NCBI RefSeq assembly: GCF_016802725.1
Contig: NC_052668.1
Span: forward strand, 25,848,501-25,912,500
Direction of reading: 5' to 3'
Length of the DNA: 64,000 nt
Source: Solenopsis invicta
Lineage: Eukaryota > Arthropoda > Insecta > Hymenoptera > Formicidae
Below the pieces are notes generated by a model. That model was not told where the DNA came from and searched no databases. It was given only the letters and a program-made list of their open reading frames with translations. The stretch's first letter is position 1. Each line of letters begins with the position of its first letter. A program made the translations under genes and the position numbers. Positions 25,291 to 37,321 of this stretch are shown here, in pieces.

Positions 25291-26166
25291 AGGTACTTGA
25301 ACCGAATAAGGCCCAGTACTAATAAGGGCTATTTTTAAATTGATCATTTAAAAACGTGCTTTATGTATGAAATATATGCTTAAAAGATGTGTCATAGGAA
25401 GTAGATAAAGAGGGACTAGGAAATTAATACCGGTAACAACACGTTTATTCAGTGCAACAAAAGCTTATAACAAAGTAGACAAATCAATTGTTTCTATAAA
25501 AATTTGTTATAAATTTTAGAAGCAAACATTATTTTATAATTTATTACAACGTATTATAATATTATTCAACTGTCTAATTATAGAAAAAAAGAAATATATA
25601 ATATATATATCGATTTTTTGGAATAAGTATACATTTTTATAAATAATGTATTATTAAACAAGGCCTACTTATACATTGTTATAGCCATTGCCATTTGTTT
25701 ATTATGTATGTGACTTGCAATAAAGAATAACGACTTTCAATAACTTTCCATAAGGTAAATTATACTAAAATAGCCAGAATTTTTAAAGTTAAAATATTAA
25801 TTATAGACAAAATTAAAAATAATTCTTGTGTTTGACAATAAAAAAGATCATAAAGACTTTCGTTTTTGTGACTAATAATCATTTTAACAGTAAGTTAGAA
25901 AATAATGTTTAATTGCTTTATTATTTTCACTTTATTTTTAATTCGGCTCTTATTAAAAGCACAAGAATTTAATAGGGCCCAATGGCAAAGTTTAAAAATA
26001 TTTCTTTTTTGTTTATTAAAAAGTATTTTATATAGAAGATAATTTTATTTTAGCGAGTAGTTAAAAGGAACATTTTATTTTCATTTAGTTTATTTGAATA
26101 TCTTTGTAAACAGAATTTATAAAAAATAAAATAAGTTAGGTTGGGTTTTATTCGGCTCGGATACCT
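25291..26166. mobile_element. Non-autonomous DNA transposon, 876 bp, TA target site
   Basis: The left end AGGTACTTGAACCGAATAAG and the reverse complement of the right end AGGTATCCGAGCCGAATAAA form a 25-bp imperfect terminal inverted repeat flanked by TA. No transposase frame is seen. Copies lacking the right part occur before Gr5 (about 32200-32685) and Gr7 (about 38080-38560), where the element runs straight into intron 1 of a Gr gene. Confidence 0.65.
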
Positions 26167-26398
26167 TACATAAATATACATAAATATGTATTGTATATAT
26201 ACATCTACGTATGCATATGTATGTACATATATATCTTTTTAATCTTTCTAATTTCCTTATATAACTGATCGTTATTCTTCTTTCTTTGCATTTCCAATTT
26301 AATCAATTGTCTAAGTAAATGGATTAAATTTACTGAAATAGCGTTGCATTTATCAAGGACAACTGGTATGCAATTTAATGTTGCTGAAGTAGGTTTTC
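26167..26398. other. Gr3 upstream DNA
   Basis: Alternating TATGTACATA-type tract (about 26170-26240) followed by the conserved sequence leading to the Gr3 initiator. No gene. Confidence 0.5.
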
Positions 26399-26562
26399 AT
26401 TCTATTTGAAAAATTCACAACGTGCACGCTTATGCAAGTGTTTCGCTTACAGTAATACTTCAGTTATCTCTTCACCAAAATATTCTGTATCGTAAGAAAT
26501 TTCAATATAATCAACAATCGTACTTGTAAAACGCGTCGATATTAGCCAGATACGAAATCATA
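26399..26562 (+). promoter_or_regulatory. Gr3 initiator and leader
   Basis: Initiator TCATTC with A+1 at 26399 and no TATA-like box. In the 164-nt leader the usual first upstream ATG is changed to ACG, but a shorter upstream ORF at 26432-26455 (seven codons) remains. Confidence 0.5.
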
Positions 26563-28112
26563 ATGGACAAAAGAAACAATATGGAAGTGAACACGCCGTC
26601 GATAGAATACATCTTACGTCCAATAACGTACACTTCGTGGCTCATGGGAGTTGGTGTTGCACGACCAAGAAATTTTTCCAAAACTGTAACGATAATAAAA
26701 TGCATTGTTTATCTAACCGTGTATACTGTTCACCTGGTATACACTGTGATAAAATACTTTAAGTTTTCTGATTTCTTCGCTCTTAGAAGCGACATATACG
26801 AGTTCGGATACTTTATGAACATGGTGACGCTCCAAGTATCAACGTGCTACAGCATTTATCACGGGCTCAGACACTTCGAGAAATGGCCAGAACTGATGGA
26901 CAAAATAAAGAAGCTTGATCAAAAGATCAGGAAGCAAACAATCATCAATGACCGTCCTGTCAAAATCATGGAAGCGCTAGCGCTTTTAACGACATTCGCT
27001 TGGTGTCCTTTGTGCTTGACCGTACATGTCCTTTATTATTACTTTACGAATCCAGAAACTATTAACGAGGAAACCTTTTTGGCGTACTACATGCATGCAC
27101 AGTCCATAATCAACAGCTTTGTCTTTGACATTATCGTCTATGTGATCTATTATAGATTCAAAATGATAAATAAATTGATCGGGCAGTTGAACAAATCACT
27201 ATCTGATCCGTCATGGATTGCGCTAAAAATTAGACGCATCAGAGAATTGTATACGGGTAAGTGCGAATGTTATACATTGTACTGCAATTCAATAGAGTAA
27301 ATCTGCATTACCGGAGAAGTAACTGAAGAAATTATGATGACATAAAGACATAAATTTTGTTATGAAGGTACTTGTCACCTGGTCAGCATGGTAAACGATA
27401 TTTACGGCCTTCATCTTCTGCTTTGTTCGGTGAACTCTTTCGTCACGACTATGATTATGCTGCACGTAATCTATATGAGTGTTGTGGAAAAAACCTATTT
27501 ATATATACTGATAGACAATATCATTTGTATACTATATGTCATGCAATTTGGTCTGATGTGCTGGGTTTGCACGCTCGCGCGTCAAGAATCTGACAAAATC
27601 GGAAGATCTGTACATGAAATTTTATTTAATTGCAAAGCTGTAAATCTTGGTAAGATAAACGGGGCGAGAAATCAATCAAATTTTGAGATGCGTTTGCCAT
27701 TTGAAGACTCGGACAGCGAGCAAAATTCTAGCAGCGGTTATAATATGAATTACATCGTCTTGGAAAATCTCTTACGCAGTAACTTGGACCGCGAATATGT
27801 CAGAAAAGAGATCAATGATTTTTCGATTCAACTGCAACTGTATCGAGTGGCATTTACGGCTTGCGATTTTTTTGAAATAAACAATGCTCTCTTTAGTGGT
27901 GTAAGTATATAATCTATTTACTTAACTTACGTAAAATTATTATCCTTTAAATTAAAATTTAAATAATAGTTCTTAAAGTAATTATGTGAAGTATACTTAT
28001 TTTTCAGTTTGTCGGAATGATCATCACTTATTTAATAATCTTCATTCAATTCTATCAACGACCCGAATATCTTGACGAAAAAGTAGTAGAACGTTTATCG
28101 AAAATATTTTGA
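26563..28112 (+). CDS. Gr3: gustatory receptor, intact (three exons)
   Basis: Exons 26563-27256, 27368-27900 and 28008-28112, all GT-AG, encode 443 residues. The start MDKRNNMEV lacks one asparagine found before the TPSIEY block in Gr1. The protein has the family layout: ILRPITYTSWLMG at the N-terminus, four membrane segments in exon 1, two in exon 2 with GLMCWVCTLARQESDKIG, and TYLIIFIQFYQRP in exon 3. It is closest to Gr1 in the second-membrane-segment region (IYEFGYFMNMV versus IFEFAYIMNII). A candidate AATAAA lies about 55 bp after the stop. Membrane location and chemoreceptor role are known for the family; the ligand is unknown. Confidence 0.87.
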
Positions 28113-28595
28113 GATTTAGCAGCGCCAAATCGCACAAACATAGACAATAGAAATACGTTAACGGTAAATAAAAAATAAATTAATTTATAATTGGCTTAGA
28201 GTATAATAATTTTACCTTAAGTTTATAAATTTTTTAGCTTTCTGACTTTTACTTGATTTTCCGAATTTCTTAACAGTTAACAATCCTATATTATTGAAAA
28301 TTAGAATAAAACAATAAGTATAGCAAAACACTAGCGGTAAATACGAATCAAACTCAATAATTAGAAAATTGTAATAAATTAATAACAAAATAATTTAAAA
28401 TAAAAAGTGAAAGTAATAGAATATTTTGGCATTCTCTTTAAATCACTTTCAATCTGTTCTCACAAGAGTTTAAACAAAGAAGCGTTTTCGATACTAAATT
28501 ACTCAATAAAAACTAATTTTCAAATTATTAATATTCAATTATTAATTTAATTATTAAAAAAGTAATTTTCAAAAATGAAATAATCGAATATATAG
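28113..28595. other. Gr3 3' flank, tail type A
   Basis: Homologous to the DNA after Gr1 and Gr7. AATAAA near 28167. No gene. Confidence 0.6.
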
Positions 28596-28870
28596 TGTTG
28601 AATAAATCATGGACTGTTTGCGTAAGAAGAAAAGCTTTATTCTCATAAGTTCGGCGACAATTCTCTTTACATGAAACGTGTAACCGAGATAATAACGATT
28701 AGTAGAATGTTCAACACAAGGACAACGAAAGTAGAAAGCGCGTGCGTTTCGCGAGAACATAAACGTTCCACAATATAGATCGTCGATCGATTGTATACAA
28801 GTCATCTGCTGCTCGCGGTCTATTTATACATTGCCTGCGAAGCACCGCCTATCTAAGCAACTTCTCATCA
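28596..28870 (-). mobile_element. Solo LTR, family 1, copy after Gr3
   Basis: The best preserved copy, 275 bp, TGTTGAATAAATC...TTCTCATCA as written on the plus strand. TATAG and TATAA flank it as an imperfect 5-bp target duplication. The TATAAATAG box and AATAAA both read on the minus strand. Confidence 0.68.
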
Positions 28871-29493
28871 TATAATCTAAACACCTTTATTCCCTTTTTT
28901 TTTATTTGTAAAAGTACCATTTACAAAAATTTGAAAAGATATGTTGAAGATATTAATTTAAATGTAGCACAGAAATTTTGTACGTGAGTAAAGATATCGA
29001 AAAATGAACCCCATTTCGTTGAACTTGACATATGTTGTTAGGATCATGAGTTTAAATTCCTATCAGGAAATTTTAATTATTTCTTGTATTCGTTAAAAGA
29101 TACTATTGAAGAAAATTAATAATATAAATATACGTTTAACTTTAAAACTTTTACTATATTTAATGTTGATATTTTATTGTACTTATTTTTTAGTAAACAT
29201 ACCCATAATTATTCCGATCAATACTTAATCTAACGAGCATAAATATTCTTCAATATGCATTATAATTATACTTAAATTATCTATACATAATATATAAATA
29301 TATATTTACGTATACGTAAGTGTATATGCATGTACGTATATGTACGTACAAATTTTTTTATTCTTCTTACCCATCTCATACCGTAGACTATTATCGCTCT
29401 CTACTTGCGTTTTTACGTTGACATTTCTAATTTAATAAATGGGTTCAGTAAATGCAATCAATTTACAACTGCATAATACTTATCGAGAGCGAG
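28871..29493. other. Gr4 upstream DNA
   Basis: Even-class upstream block (GAACTTGACATATGTTGTTAGG near 29022) and an alternating TACGTATATG tract (29300-29350). No gene. Confidence 0.5.
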
Positions 29494-29686
29494 TATAAAA
29501 TTTAATGTTGCTGAAGTAGGTTTTCATTCTGTTGGACAAATTCGCAATGTGCACGGTTATGCGAGTGTTTCGCTCCCAGTAAAACTTTACTATCTTTTTT
29601 CCAAAATTTTCTGTATTGAAAAAAATTTCAATATAATCAACAATCGTATTTGTAAAACGCCTTGATTAGCAAGATACGAGGTGATA
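29494..29686 (+). promoter_or_regulatory. Gr4 core promoter and leader with upstream ORF
   Basis: TATAAAAT at 29494 is 32 nt before the A of the initiator TCATTC (29526), standard spacing for a TATA/Inr promoter. The leader of about 161 nt contains an 11-codon upstream ORF at 29547-29582 (MCTVMRVFRSQ). Confidence 0.6.
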
Positions 29687-31215
29687 ATGAAGGAAAAAAA
29701 CAATGTGCGAGTGAACAACGCGCCGACGATAGAATACACCTTACGTCCAATAGCGTGCATTTCGTGGCTCCTGGGAGCTGGTGTTGCACGACCAAGAAAT
29801 TCTTCTAAAGCTATAACCATAATAAAATGCATTGTTTATCTGTCCGTGTATACCGTTCACCTGGTATATGCCGCGATAGAGTTCATTACTGACAAGTACG
29901 CTATTGAAAGCGGTATAGTCGATTTCGTATGTGTGATGTACATCGTGACGTTCCACGTATCGGCGTATTACAATGTTTATCATGGGATCAAGCAGTATGA
30001 GAAGTGGCCAGAACTGATGGACAGAATGAAGGAGCTCGATCGGAAGATCAAGAGGGAAACATCTCTCAATGACCGACCAGTAAAAAACATGGAAGCGCTA
30101 GCGATTCTAACGACATTTGCTTGGTGTACGTTAGCTCCGATCGCAGACATACTTTATCATTACTTTACAAATCTAGATGTAAATGTGTACGTGGCTGAAA
30201 TTCTGGATTATTACGTGGAAGCCCAGTTGTTAATGAACAGCTTGGTCTTCGACATTGTCGTATATGTGATCTATTATAGATTCAAAACAATAAATAAATT
30301 GATCGGGCAGTTGAACGATTCAGTATCCCATCCGTCATGGATCACGCTAAAGATTATACGAATCAGAGAATTACATACGGGTAAGTGCGAATATTATATT
30401 TTGTACAACAACTCAATAGAATAAATCTATATTGTCGCAGAAGTAATTTAAGAAAGTCTATGAAGCAGTTGCGATAACATCGAAATGTTAATTCTACTAC
30501 GTAGGTATTTATCAAGTGGTCAGCATGGTAAACGATATTTATGGTCTTTGTCTTCTGTTCTATTCAACGAATTGCTTTGTCATGACTGCGTCTACATTAT
30601 TCGAAATCTACATAGATGTTTTGGAGAAAAATTACACGAACATATTAATGAATAATATCTTTTGGATAATGCAAATTGCACAATTTGGTCTGATGTGCTG
30701 GATTTGCACGCTCGCGCGTCAAGAATCCGACAAAATCGGAAGATCTATGTATGAAATTGTACATAATCGCAAATTGATGAATTTTGGTAAGATAAACAAG
30801 ACAAGAAATCAATCAAGTTTAAAGATGCATCCGCCATTTGAAGACTTGGACAATGAGTAAAATTCTAGCAGTGGTCACAATCTGAATTACGTTGTTTTAG
30901 AAAATCTCTCGCGCAGAAATATAGATCTTGACTGTGTCAAAAAAGAGATCAATGAATTTTCGATTCAACTGCAACTGTATCGAGTGGCATTTACGGCTTG
31001 TGATTTCTTTGAAATAAACAATGCTCTCTTCAGCGGTGTGAGTCTATTTATTTTATTACAATTTACATTAATTTAATTCTTTTTCAATTGCAATGTTAAT
31101 AATAATTTTTAAAGTAATTGAATGAAGTGAATTTATTTTTCAGTTTGTCGGGACGATCATCACTTATTTAATAATCTATATTCAATTTTATCAACAACCC
31201 AAAAATTTAGACTAG
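29687..31215 (+). pseudogene. Gr4: gustatory receptor with one nonsense codon
   Basis: Exons 29687-30380, 30505-31037 and 31144-31215 align throughout with intact Gr6. A single CAA-to-TAA change at 30858-30860 (DNE-stop where Gr6 has NEQNSSSG) cuts the protein after residue 349, in the loop before the seventh membrane segment. Promoter, start, all splice sites and the TY...QF last exon are otherwise intact. The damage is therefore recent and might be polymorphic or a sequencing error. If read through, the product would be about 432 residues. Confidence 0.8.
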
Positions 31216-31297
31216 AATGTAGCAAAACATTTAATGAAAAATAATTAACTATTAATTAACTAATAGAAGTAAAAGAATACTACCAAAGAATAAAAAG

Positions 31298-31470
31298 ATG
31301 AACGTTGTACACAAAATTTTATGTAAGGATTGTGATGCATCCTATGTTGGACAGACTCGCCGATTACTTAAAACTAGAATTTCTGAATATAAAAACGACA
31401 TCAGAAAAAAACAAGCAATCGGTTATTTCCGAGCAAAGGACGCAACCGTGACTCCAACTGGGGTAATACT
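31298..31470 (+). mobile_element. Penelope-like element relic (GIY-YIG end), after Gr4
   Basis: Open for about 55 codons: KILCKDCDASYVGQTRRLL followed by TRISEYKNDIRKK, then it decays. SYVGQT and the R...TRISE spacing match the GIY-YIG fold. AATAAA lies just before it, about 70 bp after the Gr4 stop, so it probably falls at or beyond the transcript end. Confidence 0.7.
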
Positions 31471-31477
31471 GATATTA

Positions 31478-31712
31478 ATTTTTGTTAAGGTTCTATGGAT
31501 ATTTATTTAACAATTGGCATTATGTTAATATACGTGCAATACGTCCGTTGCATGTACGCAACCGTTACAAACGCAGGTCGGTGTTCAACTGACAAAATGC
31601 GCAGAGAGATACATAAAAAAGGGTTGAACACAATAGCCTAGAGATGGCATCCGTATCTTAGAACCATCAGGCCACTAGGCTCAGGCACGAGAGTCCAAAT
31701 TCTAAATAGTTT
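31478..31712. repeat. Unclassified insertion in the Gr4 tail
   Basis: Present here but missing from the otherwise matching tail of Gr6 (junction near 37580). Its ends abut AATTTT-like sequence on both sides, a possible short target duplication. The interior is GC-richer than its surroundings and has a GCCTAG/CTAGGC inverted pair. No ORF or known family is recognised. Confidence 0.45.
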
Positions 31713-32695
31713 CAAAAATTTTATGCAATAAAATAATACAACATATACATAACCATTTATAAACAAAATATTTTACTTTCTCAATCTTCTTAGCTGACTT
31801 ACACTATTAAACATTAAAGAAGGAAGTCTAAAGATGGTCAAAATTGGACTAAGACGGGTACCTTTAAAATACATACAGTTTCCACGTTGAAAGACCATAC
31901 ATTCATAAAGAAAAGCTTATTTATCTAGAAAATTTATTATATAATACGAGCCAATTAAGAAAATTGAGAACTTATAACTGTACTTAATATACATATAATT
32001 ACATTATATTACAAGCGACAAATAATTAAAGCACAGCTGATCGGAATTTGAATCCACGATCCTTCTTTCTCACACTAACATTAATGTAACTATTACTTCA
32101 TGAAATTAAACTACTTTCGTAATTTGATTATAATATCTAATTTACCTAATGTTCCTAAACATCCTATGATATATTTTATAATTTACATATAAAATGTATT
32201 TAAAATGCTGAAGCCGAATAAGGCCTAGTACTAAATAAAGCCTACTTTTAAATTGACCATTTAAAAACGCACTTTATGCATAAAATATATGCTTAAAAGA
32301 TATGTCATAGGAAGTAGCTAAAAAGGGACTAAGAAATTAATACCGGTAACAACAGTTCAGTGCAGAAAAAGTTTGTAATAAGGTGGGTAAATCAGTCGTT
32401 TTTATAAAAATTTGTTGTAAATTTAATAAGTATTCATTATTTTATAATTTATTACAACATATTATAATATTATTCAACTTTCTAATTATAGAAAGAAACA
32501 AATATATAATACATATATTGATTGTTTAGAATTAGTATATCTTTTCTATAAATAATGTATTATTAAATAAGGCCTACTTATACATTTATGGTTATAGCTA
32601 TTACCATTTATTTATTACGTATGTGACAGAGAATAACACTTTTCAATGACGCTAACTTTTCATAAGCTAAAATTGCACTAAATTCTGTTATGAAG

Positions 32696-33450
32696 GTACT
32701 TGTCACCTGATCTGCATGGTAAACGATATTTACGATCTTTATCTTCTGCTTTGTTCGGTGAACAGATTCTTAACAGTTGTGACTACACTGCACTTAATCT
32801 GTATGAGTGCTGTGGAAGAAAACTATCCGTATATACTGATGAATAATATTATTTGGATACTGTATGTTATGCAATTTAGTCTGATGTGTTGGATTTGCAG
32901 GTTTGCGCGTTAAGAATCCAACAAAATCGGAAAATCTGTATATAAAATTGCATTTAATTGCAAATCTGTGAATCTTGGTAAAATAAATGGGGCAAAGAAT
33001 CAATCAAGTTTTGAGATGCATTTGCCATTCGAAGAATCGGAGAACAAGCAAAATTATAAAGGCGATCGCAATCTGAATTACGTCGTCTTGGAAAATCTCT
33101 TGCGCAGAAACTCGGACCGCGACTGTGTCAGGAAAGAGATGAATGATTTTTCCATTCAACTGCAACTGTATCGAGTAACATTTACGGCTTGCGATTTCTT
33201 TGAAATTAACAATACTCTCTTCAGTGGTGCGAGTATGTAATATATTTACATACTTAATTTATGTAAAATTAGTACTTTTTGAATTACAATGTAAATAATA
33301 GTTCTCGAAGTAATTAAATGAATTAAACTTATTTTTCAGTTTGTTGGGACAATCATCACTTATTTAGTAATATTCATTCAATTCTATCAACGACCCGAAC
33401 AGAGAAACATAGAACGTAAAACGTTTTTTTTTAAATATTTCGAGGTTTAG
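32696..33450 (+). pseudogene. Gr5: gustatory receptor fragment (exons 2 and 3 only)
   Basis: Exon 2 (32696-33228) and exon 3 (33340-33450) only. Upstream, intron 1 changes abruptly near 32685 into the TA-flanked transposon sequence, so exon 1 and promoter are gone. Exon 2 also has CAA to TAA at 32911-32913 inside ARQES. Its donor is GC (GCGAGT) as in Gr1. Exon 3 reads FVGTIITYLVIFIQFYQRPEQ and runs to a stop at 33448. The same nonsense and same exon 1 loss occur in Gr7, so they predate that duplication. Confidence 0.87.
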
Positions 33451-35117
33451 TAACGTTAAATTTTTTGCATTAAATTAATATTAAATTAATATTAAATTCA
33501 TTCTTTTGCATTAAATTTAGCTTAATATTAAAATTTGTTAATGAAAAAACTAGATATTTTAAAATTATGTTCAAAATTTGATAATAAAATGTTTGTAGTT
33601 TTTTTCAAGGATGCATAAAAGGAAAATACATTCCCCAATTTGTTCCGATTTTCTAGGTCATATTTTGTAAAATATTTTCCGACGGAATCTAAAAAAAGCA
33701 TTTAATGAAAGCAAAAGAGAAATGTTGAATTTTTTATTAATTATAAACACATGTATTATAAATATACGAATAGTAATAATACAAAATAAACATTTGGTCT
33801 TTAATGCATCTTTAAAACATTTACAAGATATTTTTCTTTTGACAGAAACACTTATCTCTTCTATTTGTATGCAAAAGAAAACTAAAACGTTATTAACAAT
33901 AAATTTATATATAGTAGATAACGTGTTTCAAAAATGCATAATTACTAAAGCATTTTGTACATATATTGTTATAATTGTTTTATAACATTGTTGTCACTGA
34001 TTTGGGAAACAACATTGAAGTATGTGAAACTATTTACTTTTGCAAAGTCAAGATATAGCTTTCTCTTTAAAAATAACTGTTATTTACTTTCTACTACTTG
34101 TTCACTGTAAAATGCAAAAGTCGTAAAAAATATTTACAATATTTCATTAAATAATTAGAAAAATTATATTAATGATTAAAAAAGTATAAACCGTAATGAT
34201 AGAGAACTTTGACCGGTATATAAAAACATAATACTAGCAACCGAGATGCTTTAACGGTAAAAGAATATATTTAAAAATTTAGAATTGGTTTACAGTGATT
34301 TAATTGTATCTTGAGTTAAAATTTTCAGTCTTTCTGAATTTTCTTTGATTGTCCGTAGTTTTTACTGACTGTTACCAACTCTGTATTTTTGACGTATAAA
34401 TTGAAATAGAAAGAAAGCAAAGCAATAGCTCGAAGGACGGCAAATATGAATCAAACTTGTTAATAAGAAAGCTGTAATAAATTAATAACAAAATAATTTA
34501 AGATGTAAGGTAAAAGATATGATGGAATATTTCGACATTTTCTTTAAATCACTTTCTATCTGTTTTCACAAGATTTTAAACAAAGAAGGGTTTTAATGTG
34601 AGACGATACTAAATTGTTCAATAAAAACTAATATAAAATTAAAAACATTCAACTATTAATTTAATTATTAACAAAAAGGCAACTTGAGAATAAGGAATAA
34701 TCGAATATATAGTCTAAACAACAGTTTCATTTTTTTTAATTGTAAAACGTTACCATTTACAAGAACTTAGAAAAATATGTGAAACATATTAATTAAATGC
34801 AGCAAAGAAATTTTGTACCTGAGTAATGATACAGAATAGGGAATCCCTTTGTTGATCCTGAACTTGACATATGTTGTTAGGATTTGAGTTTCTTTCAGGA
34901 GATTTTAGCTGTTTCTTGTTATTCGTTAAAAGTTACTATTAAATAAAATTAATAATATAAATGTGCGTTTAGCTTTAAAACTTTAACTTTATTTAACGCG
35001 TATGTTTTATTGTATCTATCTTTAAGTAACTACACCTAATTATTCCGATCAATACTTACTAACAACCATAAACATTCTACAATGTGTATTATAATTATTC
35101 CTACATTATCTCTTTAT
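33451..35117. other. Gr5 3' flank, tail type C
   Basis: Homologous to DNA after Gr9 (45,883 onward) and Gr13 (62,019 onward). Short open frames near 33722-33985 recur in those copies but are AT-rich, shift frame between copies and lack domains. The even-class upstream block lies near 34860. No gene. Confidence 0.55.
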
Positions 35118-35395
35118 TGCTGCGTGCCCGACTTATGGAGCGGTTATTATTGATTCGCGCAAGGCGATCGAGGAGTGCGACAAGAGAAGATCGTTTCCTC
35201 CAAACGGGTTTAGTTTTGACGTGACGCGGAACTATGTATGGACGTTTGTTTTAACTCTGCGATCTTTCTCATTGTAAAGAGAGTTATTAATAAAGTTCGA
35301 AGTTGCCTTTGCAAAAGAGTGTCAAGTCATTCTGGGTCGAGCGTCTGATTCTCTTCTTCCGTGTGCCGCGTGTGTTTGTCTCGCCGAGTGTAACA
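35118..35395 (+). mobile_element. Solo LTR, family 2, copy before Gr6
   Basis: 278 bp ending in TGTAACA. The sister copy at 48369 starts TGTTGCG and ends AACA, an inverted TGTT/AACA pair. The start here is mutated to TGCTGCG. AATAAA is about two thirds in (TTATTAATAAAGTTCG). GC-richer than its surroundings. The matching positions before Gr2, Gr4, Gr8 and the window end lack it. No exact target duplication is visible. Confidence 0.62.
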
Positions 35396-35611
35396 ATATA
35401 GTACATAAATGTATATGTGCATATGTATAAGTATGTATGCATGTATTTATGTATGTGTATGTACAAATTTTTTTTATCTTTCTAACCATCTTTTACCATA
35501 GTCTATTATCTATCCCTATTTGCATTTGTACGTTGACATTTCTAACTTAATAAATGGTCTCAGTAAATGCATTCAATTTACAACTGCATAATACTTATCG
35601 AGAGCTGCTAG
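35396..35611. other. Gr6 upstream DNA
   Basis: Alternating TATGTATGCATGTA tract (about 35405-35465) and conserved even-class upstream sequence. No gene. Confidence 0.5.
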
Positions 35612-35795
35612 TATAAAATTTAATGTTGCTAAAGTAAGTTTTCATTCTATTTGAAAAATTCACGATGTGCACGGTTGTGTGAGTGTTTCGCTTCCAGTAA
35701 AACATTACTATATTTTTCCCAAAATATTCCGTATCGCAAGATTTTTCAATATAATCAACAATCGTATTTGTAAAACGCGTTGATACGAGGTGACA
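35612..35795 (+). promoter_or_regulatory. Gr6 core promoter and leader with upstream ORF
   Basis: TATAAAAT at 35612, initiator TTCATTC with A+1 at 35644 (32 nt spacing), then a 152-nt leader. Upstream ORF 35664-35681 (ATG TGC ACG GTT GTG TGA) is five codons long. Confidence 0.6.
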
Positions 35796-37321
35796 ATGGA
35801 GGAAAAAAACAACGTGCAAGTGACCAACACGCCATCGATAGAATACATCTTACGTCCAATAACGTATACTTCGTGGCTCATGGGAGTTGGTGTTGCACGA
35901 CCAAGAAATTCTTCTAAAGCTATAACCATAATAAAACGCATTGTTTATCTGTCCGTGTATACCGTTCATCTGGTATATACCGCGATAGAGTTCATTACTG
36001 ACATCTACGCTATTGGAAGCGGTATATTCGATTTCGTATGTGTGATGTACATCGTGACGTTCCACTTATCGGCGTATTACAATGTTTATCATGGGATCGG
36101 GCAGTACGAGAAGTGGCCAGAACTGATGGACAGAATGAAGGAGCTCGATCGGAAGATCAAGAGGGAAACATCTCTCAATGACCGACCAGTAAAAAACATG
36201 GAAGCCCTAGCGATTCTAATGACTTTTGCTTGGTGTACGTTAGCTCCGATCGCAGAAGTTCTTTATTATTACTTTAAAAATCTAAAGAATATGTACGTGG
36301 CTGAAATTCTGAATTATTACGTGGAAGCCCAGTTGTTAATGAACAGCTTGGTCTTCGACGTTGTCGTATATGTGATTTATTATAGATTCAAAACAATAAA
36401 TAAATTGATCGGGCAGTTGAACGATTCAGTATCCCATCCGTCATGGATCACGCTAAAGATTACACGAATCAGAGAATTACATACGGGTAAGTGCAAATAT
36501 TATATTTTGTACAACAATTCAATAGAATAAATCTATATTGTCGCAGAAGTAATTTAAGAAGGTCTATGAAGCAGTTGCAATAACATCGAAATGTTAATTC
36601 TACTACGTAGGTATTTGTCAAGTGGTCAGCATGGTAAACGATATTTATGGTCTTTGTCTCCTCTTCTATTCAACGAATTGCTTTGTCATGACTGCATCTA
36701 CATTATTCAAAATCTACACAGATGTTTTGGAGAAAAACTACAAGGACATATTGATGAATAATATCTTTTGGATAATGCAAATTGCACAATTTGGTCTGAT
36801 GTGCTGGATTTGCACGCTCGCGCGTCAAGAATCCGACAAAATCGGAATATCTATGTATGAAATTGTACATAATCGCAAATTGGTGAATTTTGGTAAGATA
36901 AACAAGACGAGAAATCAATCAAGTTTAGAGATGTATCCGCCATTTGAAGACTTGGGCAATGAGCAAAATTCTAGCAGTGGTCACAATCTGAATTACGTTG
37001 TTTTAGAAAATCTCTCGCGCAAAAATATAGATCTTGACTGTGTCAAAAAAGAGATCAATGAATTTTCGATTCAACTGCAACTGTATCGAGTGGCATTTAC
37101 GGCTTGTGATTTCTTTGAAATAAACAATGCTCTCTTCAGCGGTGTAAGTCTATTTATTTTATTACAATTTACATTAATTTAATTCTTTTTCAATTGCAAT
37201 GTTAATAATAATTTTTAAAGTAATTAAATGAAGTGACTTTACTTTTCAGTTTGTCGGAACGATCATCACTTATTTAATAATCTTCATTCAATTCTATCAA
37301 CGACCCAAAAATTTAGACTAG
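35796..37321 (+). CDS. Gr6: gustatory receptor, intact (three exons)
   Basis: Exons 35796-36486, 36611-37143 and 37250-37321 encode 431 residues. All splice sites are GT-AG. Even-class features: MEEKNNVQVTNTPSIEY start, TDIYAIGSGIFDFVCV before the second membrane segment, TFAWCTLAPIAEV in the third, and a short C-terminus ending FYQRPKNLD. TYLIIFIQFYQ is present. It is the intact sister of Gr4, nearly identical along the whole gene, and the two differ mainly by the Gr4 nonsense codon. The first codon follows GACA (A at -3), as in most of the array. Confidence 0.87.

Larger units (their letters stand above)
31216..32695. other. Intergenic DNA between Gr4 and Gr5
   Basis: Holds a Penelope-like relic (31298-31470), an extra insertion of about 235 bp (31478-31712), the type-B tail, a tRNA-like block (about 32040) and the left part of the TA-flanked element of 25.3 kb (about 32200-32685). 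Confidence 0.55.

Noticed and set aside
29687..33450. Alternative splicing of Gr4 exon 1 onto Gr5 exons 2-3 to bypass the Gr4 stop
   Set aside because: Gr5 exon 2 has its own earlier stop codon in ARQES, so such a hybrid would still be truncated.
33722..33985. Open frames recurring in the type C tails (also near 46105-46411 and 62318-62515)
   Set aside because: Recurrence is explained by duplication of the tails. The frames differ in strand and length between copies and have an AT-driven composition.
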